Positions 1 to 9,542 are shown, numbered from the stretch's first letter. The stretch: DNA of 64,000 nucleotides from Acinetobacter sp. ANC 3813 (GCF_002135435.1 NZ_NEGK01000002.1:290479-354478); one strand, 5' to 3'. Program-made: numbers and translations. Notes: generated from the letters alone by a model not told the origin.

Positions 1-872
1 ATACGGCGCATTGCACCTGTAGATGCTAGACGTAAATCTGTATCGATATTGATTTTACGAACACCGTGTTTGATTGCATCAACCAATTGTTCAACTGGCA
101 CACCATACGTTTCTTTGATGTCGCCGCCGTATTGGTTAATTACAGCCAACCATTCTTGTGGCACAGAACTAGAACCGTGCATTACAAGATGCGTATTTGG
201 AAGCGCCGCATGAATTTCTTTAATACGGTCAATTGCCAAAATATCGCCTGTAGGTGGACGCGTAAATTTGTATGCGCCATGAGAAGTACCTACAGCAATC
301 GCCAAAGCATCTACATTCGTGTCTGCAACAAACTGACGCGCTTCCTCAACAGAAGTCAGCAGTTGAGAATGGTCTAGTACGCCTTCTGCGCCTACACCAT
401 CTTCTTCACCCGCCATACCAGTTTCAAGACTACCTAGACAGCCAATTTCACCTTCAACAGAAACACCGCAAGCATGCGCCATAGCTACTGTACGGCGAGT
501 TACGTCTACATTATATTCATAAGTCGTCGGTGTTTTACCGTCTGCACCCAAAGAGCCGTCCATCATGACAGATGAGAAGCCCAATTGAATTGAACGTTGG
601 CATACATCAGGGTCTGTACCATGGTCTTGGTGCATTACCACTGGGATATGCGGCCACTCTTCAATAGCAGCTAAAATAAGATGACGCAAGAATGGTGCGC
701 CTGCGTACTTGCGGGCGCCTGCAGAGGCTTGCACAATCACAGGTGAATTCGTTGCATCTGCTGCAAGCATAATTGCGCGCATTTGTTCTAAATTGTTTAC
801 GTTAAACGCTGGTACGCCGTAAGCATGTTCGCCGGCGTGATCCAAGAGCTGGCGCAATGAAATAAGAGCCAT
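1..872 (-). CDS. fba: Fructose-bisphosphate aldolase class II (partial, C-terminus off window)
   Basis: The reading frame starts at an ATG at 872 and runs off the left edge, so about 290 N-terminal residues are visible. The protein begins [10 protein letters not shown] and carries the class II zinc-aldolase features: a metal-binding region with VVMHQDHG, then VEGEIGCLG, and the GTSHGAYKF and LVMHGSSS segments that in this family contact zinc and substrate phosphate. It splits fructose 1,6-bisphosphate into dihydroxyacetone phosphate and glyceraldehyde 3-phosphate in glycolysis, and runs in reverse in gluconeogenesis. It is the last of three co-directional genes after pgk and a small lipoprotein gene, but a terminator at 946-976 separates it from those, so it probably has its own promoter between 873 and 945. 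Confidence 0.95.
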   Translation of the reverse strand, partial: MALISLRQLLDHAGEHAYGVPAFNVNNLEQMRAIMLAADATNSPVIVQASAGARKYAGAPFLRHLILAAIEEWPHIPVVMHQDHGTDPDVCQRSIQLGFSSVMMDGSLGADGKTPTTYEYNVDVTRRTVAMAHACGVSVEGEIGCLGSLETGMAGEEDGVGAEGVLDHSQLLTSVEEARQFVADTNVDALAIAVGTSHGAYKFTRPPTGDILAIDRIKEIHAALPNTHLVMHGSSSVPQEWLAVINQYGGDIKETYGVPVEQLVDAIKHGVRKINIDTDLRLASTGAMRR

Positions 873-945
873 AATGTCCTCCCAGGTAATGCGACATATT
901 CTACATGCACAGCGCCCGTAAATCAGCAGAAAAAAGCCGTTTTCC

Positions 946-976
946 AAAAAAAATCCCTGCTTATGCAGGGACTTTT
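946..976 (-). terminator. Intrinsic terminator after the small lipoprotein gene
   Basis: The inverted repeat TCCCTGC / GCAGGGA has a 4-nt loop. Read on the minus strand it is followed by a run of eight T, directly downstream of the lipoprotein stop codon at 995. Confidence 0.85.
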
Positions 977-994
977 AAAATAAAAACAACAATC

Positions 995-1273
995 TTAGTG
1001 AGCCTTTTGCTCTGCAGCTGCAGTTTCTGTATCTGCAGTGGCTTCATCTGCCGGCGCATCAGCAACTTCAGCAGGCACATCCTGATTTTTTTCATCCAGT
1101 ACAGGCTTATCTAGAGCATCAATTGCAGCTTGCTGTTCTGCAGTTGTCGCATCTCCTGCAGTTGCTGGCGCAGAAGCTTCAGCTTGCGCTTTAGGTGCTT
1201 CTTCTTGTTTAGAACATGCTGTTAATGCAAGTGGCGCAATAATCAATGCAGCAAGTACCAGTTTAAGCTTCAT
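995..1273 (-). CDS. Small Ala/Glu-rich lipoprotein of unknown function
   Basis: This 92-residue protein has a lysine-containing start, a hydrophobic stretch and a lipobox LTAC with the acylated cysteine at residue 20. The rest is low complexity, rich in Ala, Glu, Asp and Thr, with no catalytic motif. It should be a membrane-anchored lipoprotein in the envelope; residue +2 is Ser, which by the E. coli rule favours sorting to the outer membrane. It lies between pgk (terminator at 1381-1411) and fba and has its own terminator at 946-976, so it is probably a monocistronic unit. Disordered lipoproteins of this kind are common in Acinetobacter; the role is unknown. Confidence 0.8.
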   Translation of the reverse strand: MKLKLVLAALIIAPLALTACSKQEEAPKAQAEASAPATAGDATTAEQQAAIDALDKPVLDEKNQDVPAEVADAPADEATADTETAAAEQKAH

Positions 1274-1380
1274 TAGTTTTTCCTACAGGGGTTAGAAGTA
1301 ACTGCTGAAAATTTTATTGCAGTTATATTTCATTTTGATGACTAAAAAATGAATAGCTTATAAACCGTATCTTTCACCAT

Positions 1381-1411
1381 AAAAAAAGCTGAACAACGTT
1401 CAGCTTTTTTT
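1381..1411 (-). terminator. Intrinsic terminator after pgk
   Basis: A 14-bp perfect stem (AAAAAAAGCTGAAC / GTTCAGCTTTTTTT) with a 3-nt loop lies 16 bases downstream of the pgk stop codon. The A/T tracts on both sides make it usable in both directions. Confidence 0.9.
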
Positions 1412-1426
1412 AACTTGCTTTATGCA

Positions 1427-2614
1427 TTAAGCACGTTCAAGCAATACCGCTACAGCAGGTAAAGTTTTGCCTTCTACAAACTCAAGGAAAGCGCCGCCGC
1501 CAGTAGAAATATAGCCAATTTTGTCGGCAACTTCGTATTTATCAATCGCTGCCAAAGTATCGCCGCCGCCTGCAATAGAGAAGCCTTCAGATTCTGCAAT
1601 CGCTAGAGACAAAGTCTTCGTGCCTTCGCCAAATTGATCCACTTCAAACACACCTACTGGGCCGTTCCAAAGAATTGTTTTTGAAGTCTTTAAGATTTCT
1701 GCAAACGCTTTTGCTGTTTCTGGGCCAACGTCCAGAATCATGTCATTGTCCGCTACATCTTCAACTTTTTTCACAACTGCTTTCGCTGCAGCCAATGAAC
1801 CTAAGAAATCATCAAAGTTGATTTCTGAAGCATCCGCAACCACAACATCTGTTGGAAGCGGTACAGCAACTTTAGCCGCAATCGCTTTTGCTGTATCAAT
1901 CAAATCGTGTTCGCACAAAGATTTACCAACGTTGAAACCAGCAGCAGCCAAGAATGTATTGGCAATACCTCCACCTACAATCAATTGGTCACAGATATCA
2001 GACAATGAAGTCAGAACATCTAATTTAGTTGAAACTTTTGAACCTGCAACGATGGCAACCATTGGTTTTTCAGGTGTTTGAAGCGCACGGCCCAAAGCAT
2101 CTAATTCTGCAGCCAGCAAAGGGCCAGCAGCAGCCACTTTCGCTAAACGCGCTACGCCTTCAGTCGACGCCTCTGCACGGTGCGCAGTACCAAATGCATC
2201 CATCACGAATACGTCGCAAAGCGCAGCATATTTAGCAGCAAGCTCTGGGTTGTTTTTCTTTTCGCCTGCGTTGAAACGGCAGTTTTCAAGCAATACCACT
2301 TGACCTGGCTGAACGTCTACGCCATCTAAATAGTCAGTGAATAATTTCACGTCTTGGCCCAAAGCTTCAGTTAAATACGCGGCAACTGGCGCTAAAGACT
2401 GTTCAGCTTTCGGTTCACCTTCAACAGGACGGCCTAGGTGAGAATAAACCATTACAGCTGCGCCTTTTGCTAAAGCAGCTTTAATTGTTGGCAATGCAGC
2501 ACGTAAACGCGCATCGCTGGTAATCACACCGTTTTTAACAGGAACGTTTAAGTCTTCACGAATAAGAACACGCTTGCCTGCTAAATCAAGGTCAGTCATA
2601 CGCTGAAAGTTCAT
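1427..2614 (-). CDS. pgk: Phosphoglycerate kinase
   Basis: This is a full-length 395-residue PGK, which transfers the phosphate of 1,3-bisphosphoglycerate to ADP in the cytosol, the first ATP-yielding step of glycolysis. Visible family signatures are the N-terminal [11 protein letters not shown], the SHLGRP substrate loop, the basic GSKVSTKL segment, the WNGPVGVFE stretch and the C-terminal GGGDTLAA nucleotide-binding motif followed by STGGGAFLE. The length fits bacterial PGK (about 390). It is transcribed away from the plus-strand DUF2237 gene and ends at a strong terminator. The cluster pgk-lipoprotein-fba lacks gap and pyk. Confidence 0.97.
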   Translation of the reverse strand: MNFQRMTDLDLAGKRVLIREDLNVPVKNGVITSDARLRAALPTIKAALAKGAAVMVYSHLGRPVEGEPKAEQSLAPVAAYLTEALGQDVKLFTDYLDGVDVQPGQVVLLENCRFNAGEKKNNPELAAKYAALCDVFVMDAFGTAHRAEASTEGVARLAKVAAAGPLLAAELDALGRALQTPEKPMVAIVAGSKVSTKLDVLTSLSDICDQLIVGGGIANTFLAAAGFNVGKSLCEHDLIDTAKAIAAKVAVPLPTDVVVADASEINFDDFLGSLAAAKAVVKKVEDVADNDMILDVGPETAKAFAEILKTSKTILWNGPVGVFEVDQFGEGTKTLSLAIAESEGFSIAGGGDTLAAIDKYEVADKIGYISTGGGAFLEFVEGKTLPAVAVLLERA

Positions 2615-2753
2615 GTATAGCTCTCTTTATTGATATCAAAACGCGAAGATTTTAAATGATTATGCAGAAAAAGGTTAGCTTCTTTTGCAGAAAAGGCCTC
2701 GAAAGCCAAACTTTTGCTATCATAGTCAAAAGCCCCTTAAAGATTCAGAGCTT

Positions 2754-3137
2754 ATGTCTATTCATCCTGATCCAAATATTAACCGTTTAAATGTTTTAGG
2801 CGAGCCTTTGGCCAGCTGCTGTTTTGACCCGATTACTGGGTATTTCCGCAACGGTTTTTGCCATACAGCCACTACAGATTTGGGCCAGCACACGATGTGC
2901 GCGGAAATGACTTCTGAATTTTTAAACTTTTCTCAAAAAACAGGCAATGATTTAATCACACCGCTGCCAAAAGCCGGTTTTCCAGGCTTGCAGCCGGGCG
3001 ACTTCTGGTGCATCTGTGTGACCCGTTGGGTGGACGCATACCAAGCCGGCATTGCTCCGCCTATTAAAATACAAGCCTGTCATCAAGCCGTACTATCTTA
3101 TGTGCCGCTTAATGTACTTATGGAATATGCAGTGTAA
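2754..3137 (+). CDS. DUF2237 family protein
   Basis: The ATG at 2754 gives a 127-residue protein starting MSIHPDPNINRLNVLG; an in-frame ATG at 2685 would add 23 residues unlike the family and is rejected. The core (GEPLASCCFDPITGYFRNGFC, TMCAEMTSEFL, GDFWCICVTRW) matches the DUF2237 family: a conserved G-x-PL start, a C-x(n)-TGF/YRxG motif and a W-C-x-C near the C-terminus. Molecular function is not established; the conserved cysteines might bind a metal or be redox active. Its stop codon overlaps the start of the next gene by one base (TAATG), so the two are translationally coupled with the Maf-like gene. Confidence 0.85.
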   Translation: MSIHPDPNINRLNVLGEPLASCCFDPITGYFRNGFCHTATTDLGQHTMCAEMTSEFLNFSQKTGNDLITPLPKAGFPGLQPGDFWCICVTRWVDAYQAGIAPPIKIQACHQAVLSYVPLNVLMEYAV

Positions 3138-3730
3138 TGAATACTCAAAAGATCATTTTGGCGTCCAGCAGCCAAACCCGTAAAGATTTAATGGATCGCT
3201 TACGGATTGATTACCTGTCTATAGTGCCTGATATTGATGAATCGCCGCGCGGTGAAAGCCACGCCGATGATTTAGCCATGCGTTTAGCTTTAGAAAAAGC
3301 CAAATGCATTGCCGAACAGCATCCTGAAGCAATTGTCATTGGTTCAGACCAAGTCGCTTGGCGTGAAGGCGCGCCGGATATTTTTATCGGCAAGCCTTTA
3401 AGTCCAGAAAAAGCGGTGAAACAGCTGCAAGCCAACTCCGACAAGATTGTGTATTTCAGTACCGCCCTCAGCGTTCAACAGCATTCAACCGGCTTTGAAC
3501 AGACGGTGGTGGAACACTATAAAGTCAAATTTCGCAAACTGAGTCTGCCTGAAATCGAACGCTATGTTGAAATTGAACAGCCATTGCATTGTGCCGGCAG
3601 TTTCAAATGCGAAAGTTTAGGCATCAGCTTATTTGAAGAAATGATCGGACATGACCAGACGACACTCATGGGCATGCCGATGATCAAGCTGTGCAGTATT
3701 TTGCGTCAGCTGAATGTATTGGTGCCTTAA
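3137..3730 (+). CDS. Maf/YceF-like nucleotide pyrophosphatase
   Basis: This 197-residue protein has the Maf fold signature near the N-terminus (IILASSSQTRKDLM) and the catalytic-region motif VIGSDQVAW. Its overall sequence is closest to the YceF branch, whose E. coli member hydrolyses 7-methyl-GTP and related non-canonical nucleoside triphosphates to the monophosphate. The usual SSPRR is SSQTR here, so one of the substrate-contacting arginines is kept and the other replaced, which is also seen in YceF-type proteins. It is translationally coupled to the upstream DUF2237 gene and followed by a terminator at 3763-3793. It is expected in the cytosol. Confidence 0.88.
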   Translation: MNTQKIILASSSQTRKDLMDRLRIDYLSIVPDIDESPRGESHADDLAMRLALEKAKCIAEQHPEAIVIGSDQVAWREGAPDIFIGKPLSPEKAVKQLQANSDKIVYFSTALSVQQHSTGFEQTVVEHYKVKFRKLSLPEIERYVEIEQPLHCAGSFKCESLGISLFEEMIGHDQTTLMGMPMIKLCSILRQLNVLVP

Positions 3731-3762
3731 ACGAGCATTTAAAAAATTTAAGATTTAACTTT

Positions 3763-3793
3763 AAAGCATTCATCACAGCATGGGTGCTTTTTT
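3763..3793 (+). terminator. Intrinsic terminator after the Maf-like gene
   Basis: An 11-bp stem with two or three G-U pairs (AAAGCATTCAT with ATGGGTGCTTT), loop of 6 nt, ends in a T-run 33 bases downstream of the stop codon. Confidence 0.75.
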
Positions 3794-4072
3794 ACAGATA
3801 AAGATACTTAGTGCTTTGCATAAAAAAACTTTATATAACAATGCGAAAATCTTAATTTTTAAAATCCAGATCTATTCTTTAGCCATTAAATGAATCAGCA
3901 AATCACCACTTGTTTTAGCACTCATTGTTAACAAAAATAAATTAGGCATGCTTAATGCTTTATTAATCATGTATTTTCTCAATATTAAAATTAATTTTTA
4001 CTCAATAAAACAGCAATATAATTCGCAAAAAACTTAAAACCATTACTTATATCAACTTAGAGGGAAACATCA
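3794..4072 (+). promoter_or_regulatory. AT-rich intergenic region with candidate promoter of the TPP-enzyme gene
   Basis: This non-coding stretch is very AT-rich. A consensus -10 hexamer TATAAT lies at 4017-4022, about 50 bases before the GTG start at 4073, but the matching -35 is poor (TTTTTA at 3995-4000), which would fit a promoter needing an activator. A clear ribosome-binding site AGAGGGA is at 4059-4065. No ORF or RNA gene was recognised. Confidence 0.45.
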
Positions 4073-5791
4073 GTGAACTCATCTAATTCAAGCCTTTGCT
4101 ATACAGGCTACAACTTGCTTTTCGATTTTTTTGCACAGCATCAAATTCAATCATTTTTTGGTGTCACTGGCGGCGGTGTTATCCATTTCCTTAAACACAT
4201 TCCACCTTACCCTCATGGTGAAACCAGTTTTTATAATTTAGCTGAGTACAGTGCTGGTTTTGCTCCACTTGGCTATTATCTTGCGACTGGAAAAATTGCC
4301 GCTGCTGTTGCCACACTCGGCGCTGCCACCAAATTGCTAACATGCGGTCTAAGCGATGCAAAATTACATTACATCCCTGCTGTATATATTGTTCCCGCCT
4401 ATTCTGAAGATTTAGCCCATAAAGCTGCGCTTCAAGATTCATCCCAATATGGTTCCAATGCAATCGCCCAGCTAAAAGCTGAATGCCCTGAAGCTGTATT
4501 TGTGCTTCATGACATTTCACAGCTTAGGACTTCGCTTGAATTTGCAAGCATGCAATTACAGCGCTCTAAACCTGTTGTTTTTGTTTTAATTCATGCGTCT
4601 TTAGCGGAACCGATAAATAACAGCACTGCTTTTGCTTTACCGCAATTAAACCCTTTGGCCCAAACTGCACCATCTCCGCTCAAAGATTTCAGTTCAGCAT
4701 TAGCAAAAGCTTCTAAAAATAAGCGCTTAACTGTTCTCATTGGTGAGGAAATGGCGAGATATCCAAATGCTAAAAAACTTAGCACTCAGCTCAGTGAAAA
4801 ATTAAATCCCTATATTATTTGCAGTATGAACGGCGCAAATGCAGTAGATCGGGACAACCCTTGTAACTACGGTCATATCGGCTTTGGCGGCAATGACATT
4901 GCCAATAAACATATGCGGTCATTAGATGAAGATGATGTATTGCTCGTCTTGGGCGCATGTCCAGATGAATACACCATGAATCTGCATAATTTTAGTTCAG
5001 GCGATACTTTTTTCTGCACCGGCATTCCAGATACTTATGGACAATTCAAGGCATCATTCCAGCATCGTGCAGAACATCGATATTTTCATTTAAATGCTCC
5101 TATAGATACACTAATTTTAAAGCTTTGCAGCCATGATTATGATTTTCAAAATTTAAAAGCCCCTTGCTCTCCTCCCTCCTTAAATACACGTGAAATATCT
5201 GCGCCGCAAGCAGACTATGCAGACATGAAATTGCTGTATGAGCGGCTCGACCAATGGTGGCCCGAACATTCCATTGCCTTCAGTGATGTCTGCCTCGCCT
5301 ATAAAGACCGCCACTACATCACTCAGCGTCCAAACAACCATATTGATTTTTATGCCCTTTATAGGGGCTCCGCTATGGGCAATGCGCTGGGGCTTTCTAT
5401 CGGCGCAAAGCTGGCCGATCAATCAAGAAGCGTCTTTGCCTTTACAGGAGATGGCTGCTTTAAGCTGTTTTCAGGTTCATTGGCCGAAGCTGCAGACTTA
5501 GGGTTGGTGCTATTTGTGCTCAATAATCAAAAATTCTCGATCGTTGAACAAGGGCTGTATACCATCTTAAACGATGTTCCACCTAAGTACTGGCATGCTG
5601 AAGTTAAGAGTTTGGACTACTGTATGATTGCCCGCGCTTCTAACTGGAACGGGGTAAAGTTAAATACAGATCTCTCAAATCTTGAAAGCATCCTTAATGA
5701 AAGCCTTGTTCAAACAAAATCTTTGCTCATTGAAGTCCCTGTAGATCCGCATCAAATTCTTGGCATCAACCCACGAGTCCACAACCTATGA
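4073..5791 (+). CDS. Thiamine-diphosphate-dependent decarboxylase/synthase-like enzyme
   Basis: The 572-residue protein starts at a GTG preceded by a strong AGAGGGA site seven bases away. It has the three-domain layout of the pyruvate decarboxylase/acetolactate synthase superfamily: an N-terminal PYR domain (about 10-180) with the cofactor-activating glutamate at E58 in NLAEYSAGF, a central domain (about 200-340), and a C-terminal PP domain (about 385-560) with the ThDP/Mg motif GDG at 459-461 ending in NN at 484-485. The substrate is not deducible; 2-oxo acid decarboxylation or carboligation is the family reaction. It differs from acetolactate synthase and benzoylformate decarboxylase in motif context (GVTGGGVIHFL in place of the usual GVPG...). 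It overlaps by ATGA with a MEKHLA-domain gene, so the two are translationally coupled. Confidence 0.85.
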   Translation: MNSSNSSLCYTGYNLLFDFFAQHQIQSFFGVTGGGVIHFLKHIPPYPHGETSFYNLAEYSAGFAPLGYYLATGKIAAAVATLGAATKLLTCGLSDAKLHYIPAVYIVPAYSEDLAHKAALQDSSQYGSNAIAQLKAECPEAVFVLHDISQLRTSLEFASMQLQRSKPVVFVLIHASLAEPINNSTAFALPQLNPLAQTAPSPLKDFSSALAKASKNKRLTVLIGEEMARYPNAKKLSTQLSEKLNPYIICSMNGANAVDRDNPCNYGHIGFGGNDIANKHMRSLDEDDVLLVLGACPDEYTMNLHNFSSGDTFFCTGIPDTYGQFKASFQHRAEHRYFHLNAPIDTLILKLCSHDYDFQNLKAPCSPPSLNTREISAPQADYADMKLLYERLDQWWPEHSIAFSDVCLAYKDRHYITQRPNNHIDFYALYRGSAMGNALGLSIGAKLADQSRSVFAFTGDGCFKLFSGSLAEAADLGLVLFVLNNQKFSIVEQGLYTILNDVPPKYWHAEVKSLDYCMIARASNWNGVKLNTDLSNLESILNESLVQTKSLLIEVPVDPHQILGINPRVHNL

Positions 5792-6261
5792 ATGCAGCCA
5801 TTATTCAGCATATCCTGCGCAGTTTTTATCAACATACTGGACAAAATCTGCCTATTGCGGAGCATCTATCTAATCCTCTTGAATGGCTGCATGAATTTGC
5901 GCCATATAGCTTATTAGCACATAACACAGATGCTGATCCTCATTTTATCTATGCCAATAAGCAGGCGCTGAAAAGCTTTGAATATACTGAAGATGAAATG
6001 TTAAAGCTGCTGTCAAAATACAGTGCATCTGAAATAGATAGGCAGGCAAGAGCTGAACTTTTGAATCAAGTGAAAAAAAACGGTATCGCTTTTAACTATA
6101 CAGGACCGCGTGTTAAGAAAAATGGGCAGGTCTTTACCATCTATAACGGCATGGTCTGGAACATTTACGATGAATGTGGCAAGGAGTTAGGCCAAGCCGC
6201 TTTATTTTGGCTCGACAACAGCACTCCAGATTGGTTCGTTCTTCACACACATTCTGATTAA
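5788..6261 (+). CDS. MEKHLA domain-containing protein
   Basis: This 157-residue protein fits the stand-alone bacterial MEKHLA family along nearly its whole length. The diagnostic stretches are DPHFIYANKQALKSFEY, a serine/alanine-rich SASEIDRQAR segment, the NYTGPRVKKNGQ motif, VWNIYDE and the terminal GQAALF. MEKHLA is a PAS-like fold, so it may sense a small ligand or a redox cue; no enzymatic motif is visible. The start overlaps the stop of the ThDP-enzyme gene by four bases, which implies co-expression and a shared task, for example substrate or product sensing. No obvious terminator follows. Confidence 0.85.
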   Translation: MNAAIIQHILRSFYQHTGQNLPIAEHLSNPLEWLHEFAPYSLLAHNTDADPHFIYANKQALKSFEYTEDEMLKLLSKYSASEIDRQARAELLNQVKKNGIAFNYTGPRVKKNGQVFTIYNGMVWNIYDECGKELGQAALFWLDNSTPDWFVLHTHSD

Positions 6262-6402
6262 CCCACAACGAATGGCTTAGCAAATACTCAAAATCGTATT
6301 GCTAAGCCTAAATTTTTAAAAACAGGCACATGTCCAGCTTGCAGCAATAGCGGAGACAGGTAAAAATACCCGCTAAGCTTTTACCACATTTGAAGAAATT
6401 TT

Positions 6403-7572
6403 ATGTCCCAGCCTTTAGACGTTCTTGGCGGAATTACCGCTGAACAATTCCTTGCCGAATATTGGCAAAAAAAACCGCTCCTAGTACGCAATGCACTGCC
6501 TGAAATTGCAGATATGCTAGAACCCAATGACGTAATGGAATTGGCGCTGGATGAAAATATCACTGCCCGTCTGATTAAGCAAAAAGACCGCGATCCGAAT
6601 CAATGGTCTGTCAAGTCTTCTCCATTATTGAAAGCAGATTTCCAAAAAATGCCAAAATTATGGACGCTGCTGGTGCAAGCTGTGGACCATTATTCTTTTG
6701 ATCTAGCTGAGCTATGGAAGAAGTTTCCTTTCATCCCGCAATGGCGCCGCGATGACATTATGGTTTCTTATGCACCTCAAGGCGGTTCTGTAGGTAAACA
6801 TTTTGATTTTTATGACGTATTTCTTGTACAAGGCTATGGCCACCGCCGCTGGCAGCTAGGTCAAATGTGCGATGCAGATACAGACTTTGTTGCGGGTCAG
6901 CCTTTAAAATTACTGCCAGAAATCGATGTAAATTTTGATGAAGTGCTCGCGCCTGGTGACTTGCTGTATGTTCCGCCTGGCCTCTCGCATTACGGCGTTG
7001 CAGAAGACGAATGCCTGACTTTCTCATTTGGCTTCCGCATGCCAAATGTGACAGATATGATGGACCGTGTTTGCGATAAATTCTCACAAAATGAGCTGCT
7101 GAAAAATCCGCTGTTAGACATCATCCGTGATCACCAAAGCTCAATTGGTCAGATTACGCAAAATGAACTGGAATATTTAAAAGCGAAAATTTTTGAACAA
7201 TTGCAAAATTCGACGATAATTGAAGATGCCATTGTGAGCCTAATGTCTGAGCCTAAATACCCTGAAAATATTCCTGAAGCGGAAGAAATCGGCACAGGTG
7301 ATTTAGAAGAAGCACTGGAACAAGGCTATTCACTTATTCTTGAGCCTGCTTCACGCCTGCTGTATACAGATCAGGAAAATGAACTGCTGTTTTGGGCTAA
7401 TGGTGAAAGCATCTGCATTTCAGAACAATTTGCGCCGCATTTGAAAAACATTGCCGACGGCCAAGCAGTCGCTTTAGATGAAAGCCTGTTCGACCAAGAC
7501 ATTTTAGAAGATATTGCGATGCTAATGAATGAATCGGTGCTGATGCTGCTTCCTTCAGAAGATCAAGAATAA
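6403..7572 (+). CDS. roxA: 50S ribosomal protein L16 arginine 3-hydroxylase (JmjC-type oxygenase)
   Basis: The 389-residue protein is a cupin/JmjC Fe(II)- and 2-oxoglutarate-dependent oxygenase of the YcfD/RoxA family, which hydroxylates an arginine of ribosomal protein L16. The iron triad is visible as H133 and D135 in GKHFDFYDVF and H196 in PPGLSHYGVA; the GHRRWQLG stretch that follows is typical of the family. The C-terminal third should form the dimerisation and winged-helix modules. Length matches the E. coli enzyme (373) closely. It is followed by a bidirectional terminator shared with the convergent histidine kinase gene. Confidence 0.93.
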   Translation: MSQPLDVLGGITAEQFLAEYWQKKPLLVRNALPEIADMLEPNDVMELALDENITARLIKQKDRDPNQWSVKSSPLLKADFQKMPKLWTLLVQAVDHYSFDLAELWKKFPFIPQWRRDDIMVSYAPQGGSVGKHFDFYDVFLVQGYGHRRWQLGQMCDADTDFVAGQPLKLLPEIDVNFDEVLAPGDLLYVPPGLSHYGVAEDECLTFSFGFRMPNVTDMMDRVCDKFSQNELLKNPLLDIIRDHQSSIGQITQNELEYLKAKIFEQLQNSTIIEDAIVSLMSEPKYPENIPEAEEIGTGDLEEALEQGYSLILEPASRLLYTDQENELLFWANGESICISEQFAPHLKNIADGQAVALDESLFDQDILEDIAMLMNESVLMLLPSEDQE

Positions 7573-7585
7573 TTCTAATTCTGTG

Positions 7586-7615
7586 AAAAAAGAGGGCTTT
7601 ATGCTCTCTTTTTTT
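7586..7615 (+). terminator. Bidirectional terminator between roxA and the kinase gene
   Basis: The stem AAAAAAGAGGGC / GCTCTCTTTTTT (one G-T pair, 5-nt loop) has A and T tracts on both sides and lies between two convergent genes, so it can serve both. Confidence 0.8.
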
Positions 7616-7661
7616 ACTTGATTGTTTTCACAAGTAATCAATACAACTGCTGTAAATCCAT

Positions 7662-9542
7662 TTAGGATAAATGAATAACCACGTGTATTTCGGTCAAGCC
7701 TTTTTCTGATTGTATGCAGATCGTTCCGCCCATCCGCTCTATACGGCTTTGCATACTGCGCATACCTATACTCATGCCATTCTGCTTCACGCACTCCACG
7801 TCAAAGCCAACACCATTATCTTGAATCTTCAGTTCTAAATGCGCAGGATCTGCATATTGCATGCTGACTCTAACCTGCGTCGCTTGACTATGTTTCAATA
7901 CATTCGTCAGGCTTTCTTCTACAACTCGAATGAGATTTAAACACTGTAAAGCCGTTGGCTTAAATTGCCATTCTGAGGCAATGGCCCATTCTGCATGAAT
8001 ATCGATTTCATCCATCAGCTGGCTGAAACGGTGACGTACAGGCGCAATCCAATGCTGCGGTGTTTCCGGCACTTCACTTGCAGCAGTTGACCCACTATCA
8101 ATAATTTGACGCAAGTCATCACGCATCAGTTTGAGCATGGATAAAAATTGCTGATTGGGAATTTCTTTGTCGCACTGATCCACTAGAATCATCGATCTAA
8201 CAATGGAAGATCCTAATCCATCGTGCAAATCATGCGACAGCTTCATTCTTTCCTGCAGCCTTACATTGGTCAATTCAAGACTATGCTTATCCGTTAAACT
8301 TGCGCTTAAATCGTGGCTCACTTGCTTTATTTTGCCCGACAATTCTTCATTAAATTTCTCTATTTTTTTAAAATTTTTGCTGAGCCGCGAACTCAAAATA
8401 ACCACAATGAACAATGTAAATAATGGCGACGTATAAGGAGATAATGGCCGTATATCATCTCCCTTCCATAAAAAAGCCATTCTGATGTCATACACGGAAC
8501 AAAAAACAATGGCAGTCATACAAATTGCCAGCAGGATATAATCACCCCGCTTTACTCGTATTGCTGTTATGCACAAATAGAGATAAACCAAAAGATATGT
8601 AAAGCAATACAGCAGAAATATGGAATCAAAAAATAGCTTTATTTGCTCCATGGAAACAGCCATGACAGCCATCATCAATACTGCAGTCATAATCCAAAAA
8701 AAACGCTCTACCTTTGGCTTTTTTATCTGAATAAACCGTAATAAATACGTGCAAAAGCACATCATATACAGCATAAATGCGCATAAATTTACTCTAGCCG
8801 CCATCACAGAAGTTGGAAGGATTGTCGTTTCTGTCGCTAGAATATTTGAGATAAAAATAATCCACAGCAATGAGCTGATTGCAAACCAGCCAAAACTTGA
8901 TTCAGCACGCCGATAGACCCAAATCACAAAGCAAAAGACACACAGTGTCGCAGATAGAATCAAATTGATTTGAAAGAGCGTACGCGAACTCCAAATTCTT
9001 TTTTCATTTAAGCTATATGTATCAACGACGTTATCGAATTTAATACTGCCAATTCCAGCAGACATTGCAGAATAGCCAGTAACATAAATAAGAATCTCAT
9101 TATCATCATGTTTAAGGCCTGAGATTGGAATCGCCCAAAACCGCGGCATATTCCAGCTTTTCGATAAAGGCTCCTGTAAATGCTTATCTTTCCAAAGCAG
9201 GTCACCGTTTAAAAAAATTGCGCCGGCAGTATTAATGTAATCAATAGAAAACGCGATGGGTTCTGCCATCCGCGCCTCATCTTTACAAGACCAGTCCCAT
9301 TTCAGCTTGTACCATGCCCCTCCTGTATAATTGGGCCATGTGTAAGCCCAATTATCAGGCAGTTCAGCTACAGGCTCCCAACCCGATCTCGGTATTTCTA
9401 AGCTGGAGGGTGTTTTAGCTTTTACTATGCTTTTAAGCAAAACATTGCATTGACTGTTAATTTGAAAGGAGGTAGATGCGCTGCTTAAAGTGCTGATAAA
9501 ACAGACGAGACAGAGGCAGCAGATATATCTCCATAGGAACAT
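7662..9542 (-). CDS. NarL-family sensor histidine kinase with periplasmic domain and seven membrane segments
   Basis: The 626-residue protein has a signal-like N-terminus (1-22), a periplasmic beta-sandwich-like region (about 25-185, with a jelly-roll pattern resembling carbohydrate-binding modules), seven hydrophobic segments (about 190-395), a coiled linker and a HisKA_3 kinase core. The phosphoacceptor is H440 in LHDGLGSS; the N-box is ESLTNVLKHS near 545-552 and the G-box DNGVGF near 575-580. This layout resembles 7TMR-DISM sensors, whose extracellular domains bind small ligands. Its ATG directly abuts the stop of the response-regulator gene (no spacer), so the two form an operon, regulator first. 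The stimulus is unknown. Confidence 0.88.
   Translation of the reverse strand: MFLWRYICCLCLVCFISTLSSASTSFQINSQCNVLLKSIVKAKTPSSLEIPRSGWEPVAELPDNWAYTWPNYTGGAWYKLKWDWSCKDEARMAEPIAFSIDYINTAGAIFLNGDLLWKDKHLQEPLSKSWNMPRFWAIPISGLKHDDNEILIYVTGYSAMSAGIGSIKFDNVVDTYSLNEKRIWSSRTLFQINLILSATLCVFCFVIWVYRRAESSFGWFAISSLLWIIFISNILATETTILPTSVMAARVNLCAFMLYMMCFCTYLLRFIQIKKPKVERFFWIMTAVLMMAVMAVSMEQIKLFFDSIFLLYCFTYLLVYLYLCITAIRVKRGDYILLAICMTAIVFCSVYDIRMAFLWKGDDIRPLSPYTSPLFTLFIVVILSSRLSKNFKKIEKFNEELSGKIKQVSHDLSASLTDKHSLELTNVRLQERMKLSHDLHDGLGSSIVRSMILVDQCDKEIPNQQFLSMLKLMRDDLRQIIDSGSTAASEVPETPQHWIAPVRHRFSQLMDEIDIHAEWAIASEWQFKPTALQCLNLIRVVEESLTNVLKHSQATQVRVSMQYADPAHLELKIQDNGVGFDVECVKQNGMSIGMRSMQSRIERMGGTICIQSEKGLTEIHVVIHLS

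Noticed and set aside
905..1114. Plus-strand ORF over the small lipoprotein gene
   Set aside because: It is antisense to a gene with a clean signal peptide and lipobox, and its protein has no recognisable feature.
6381..6563. Minus-strand ORF at the roxA start
   Set aside because: It is antisense to the conserved N-terminus of roxA and has no feature of its own.
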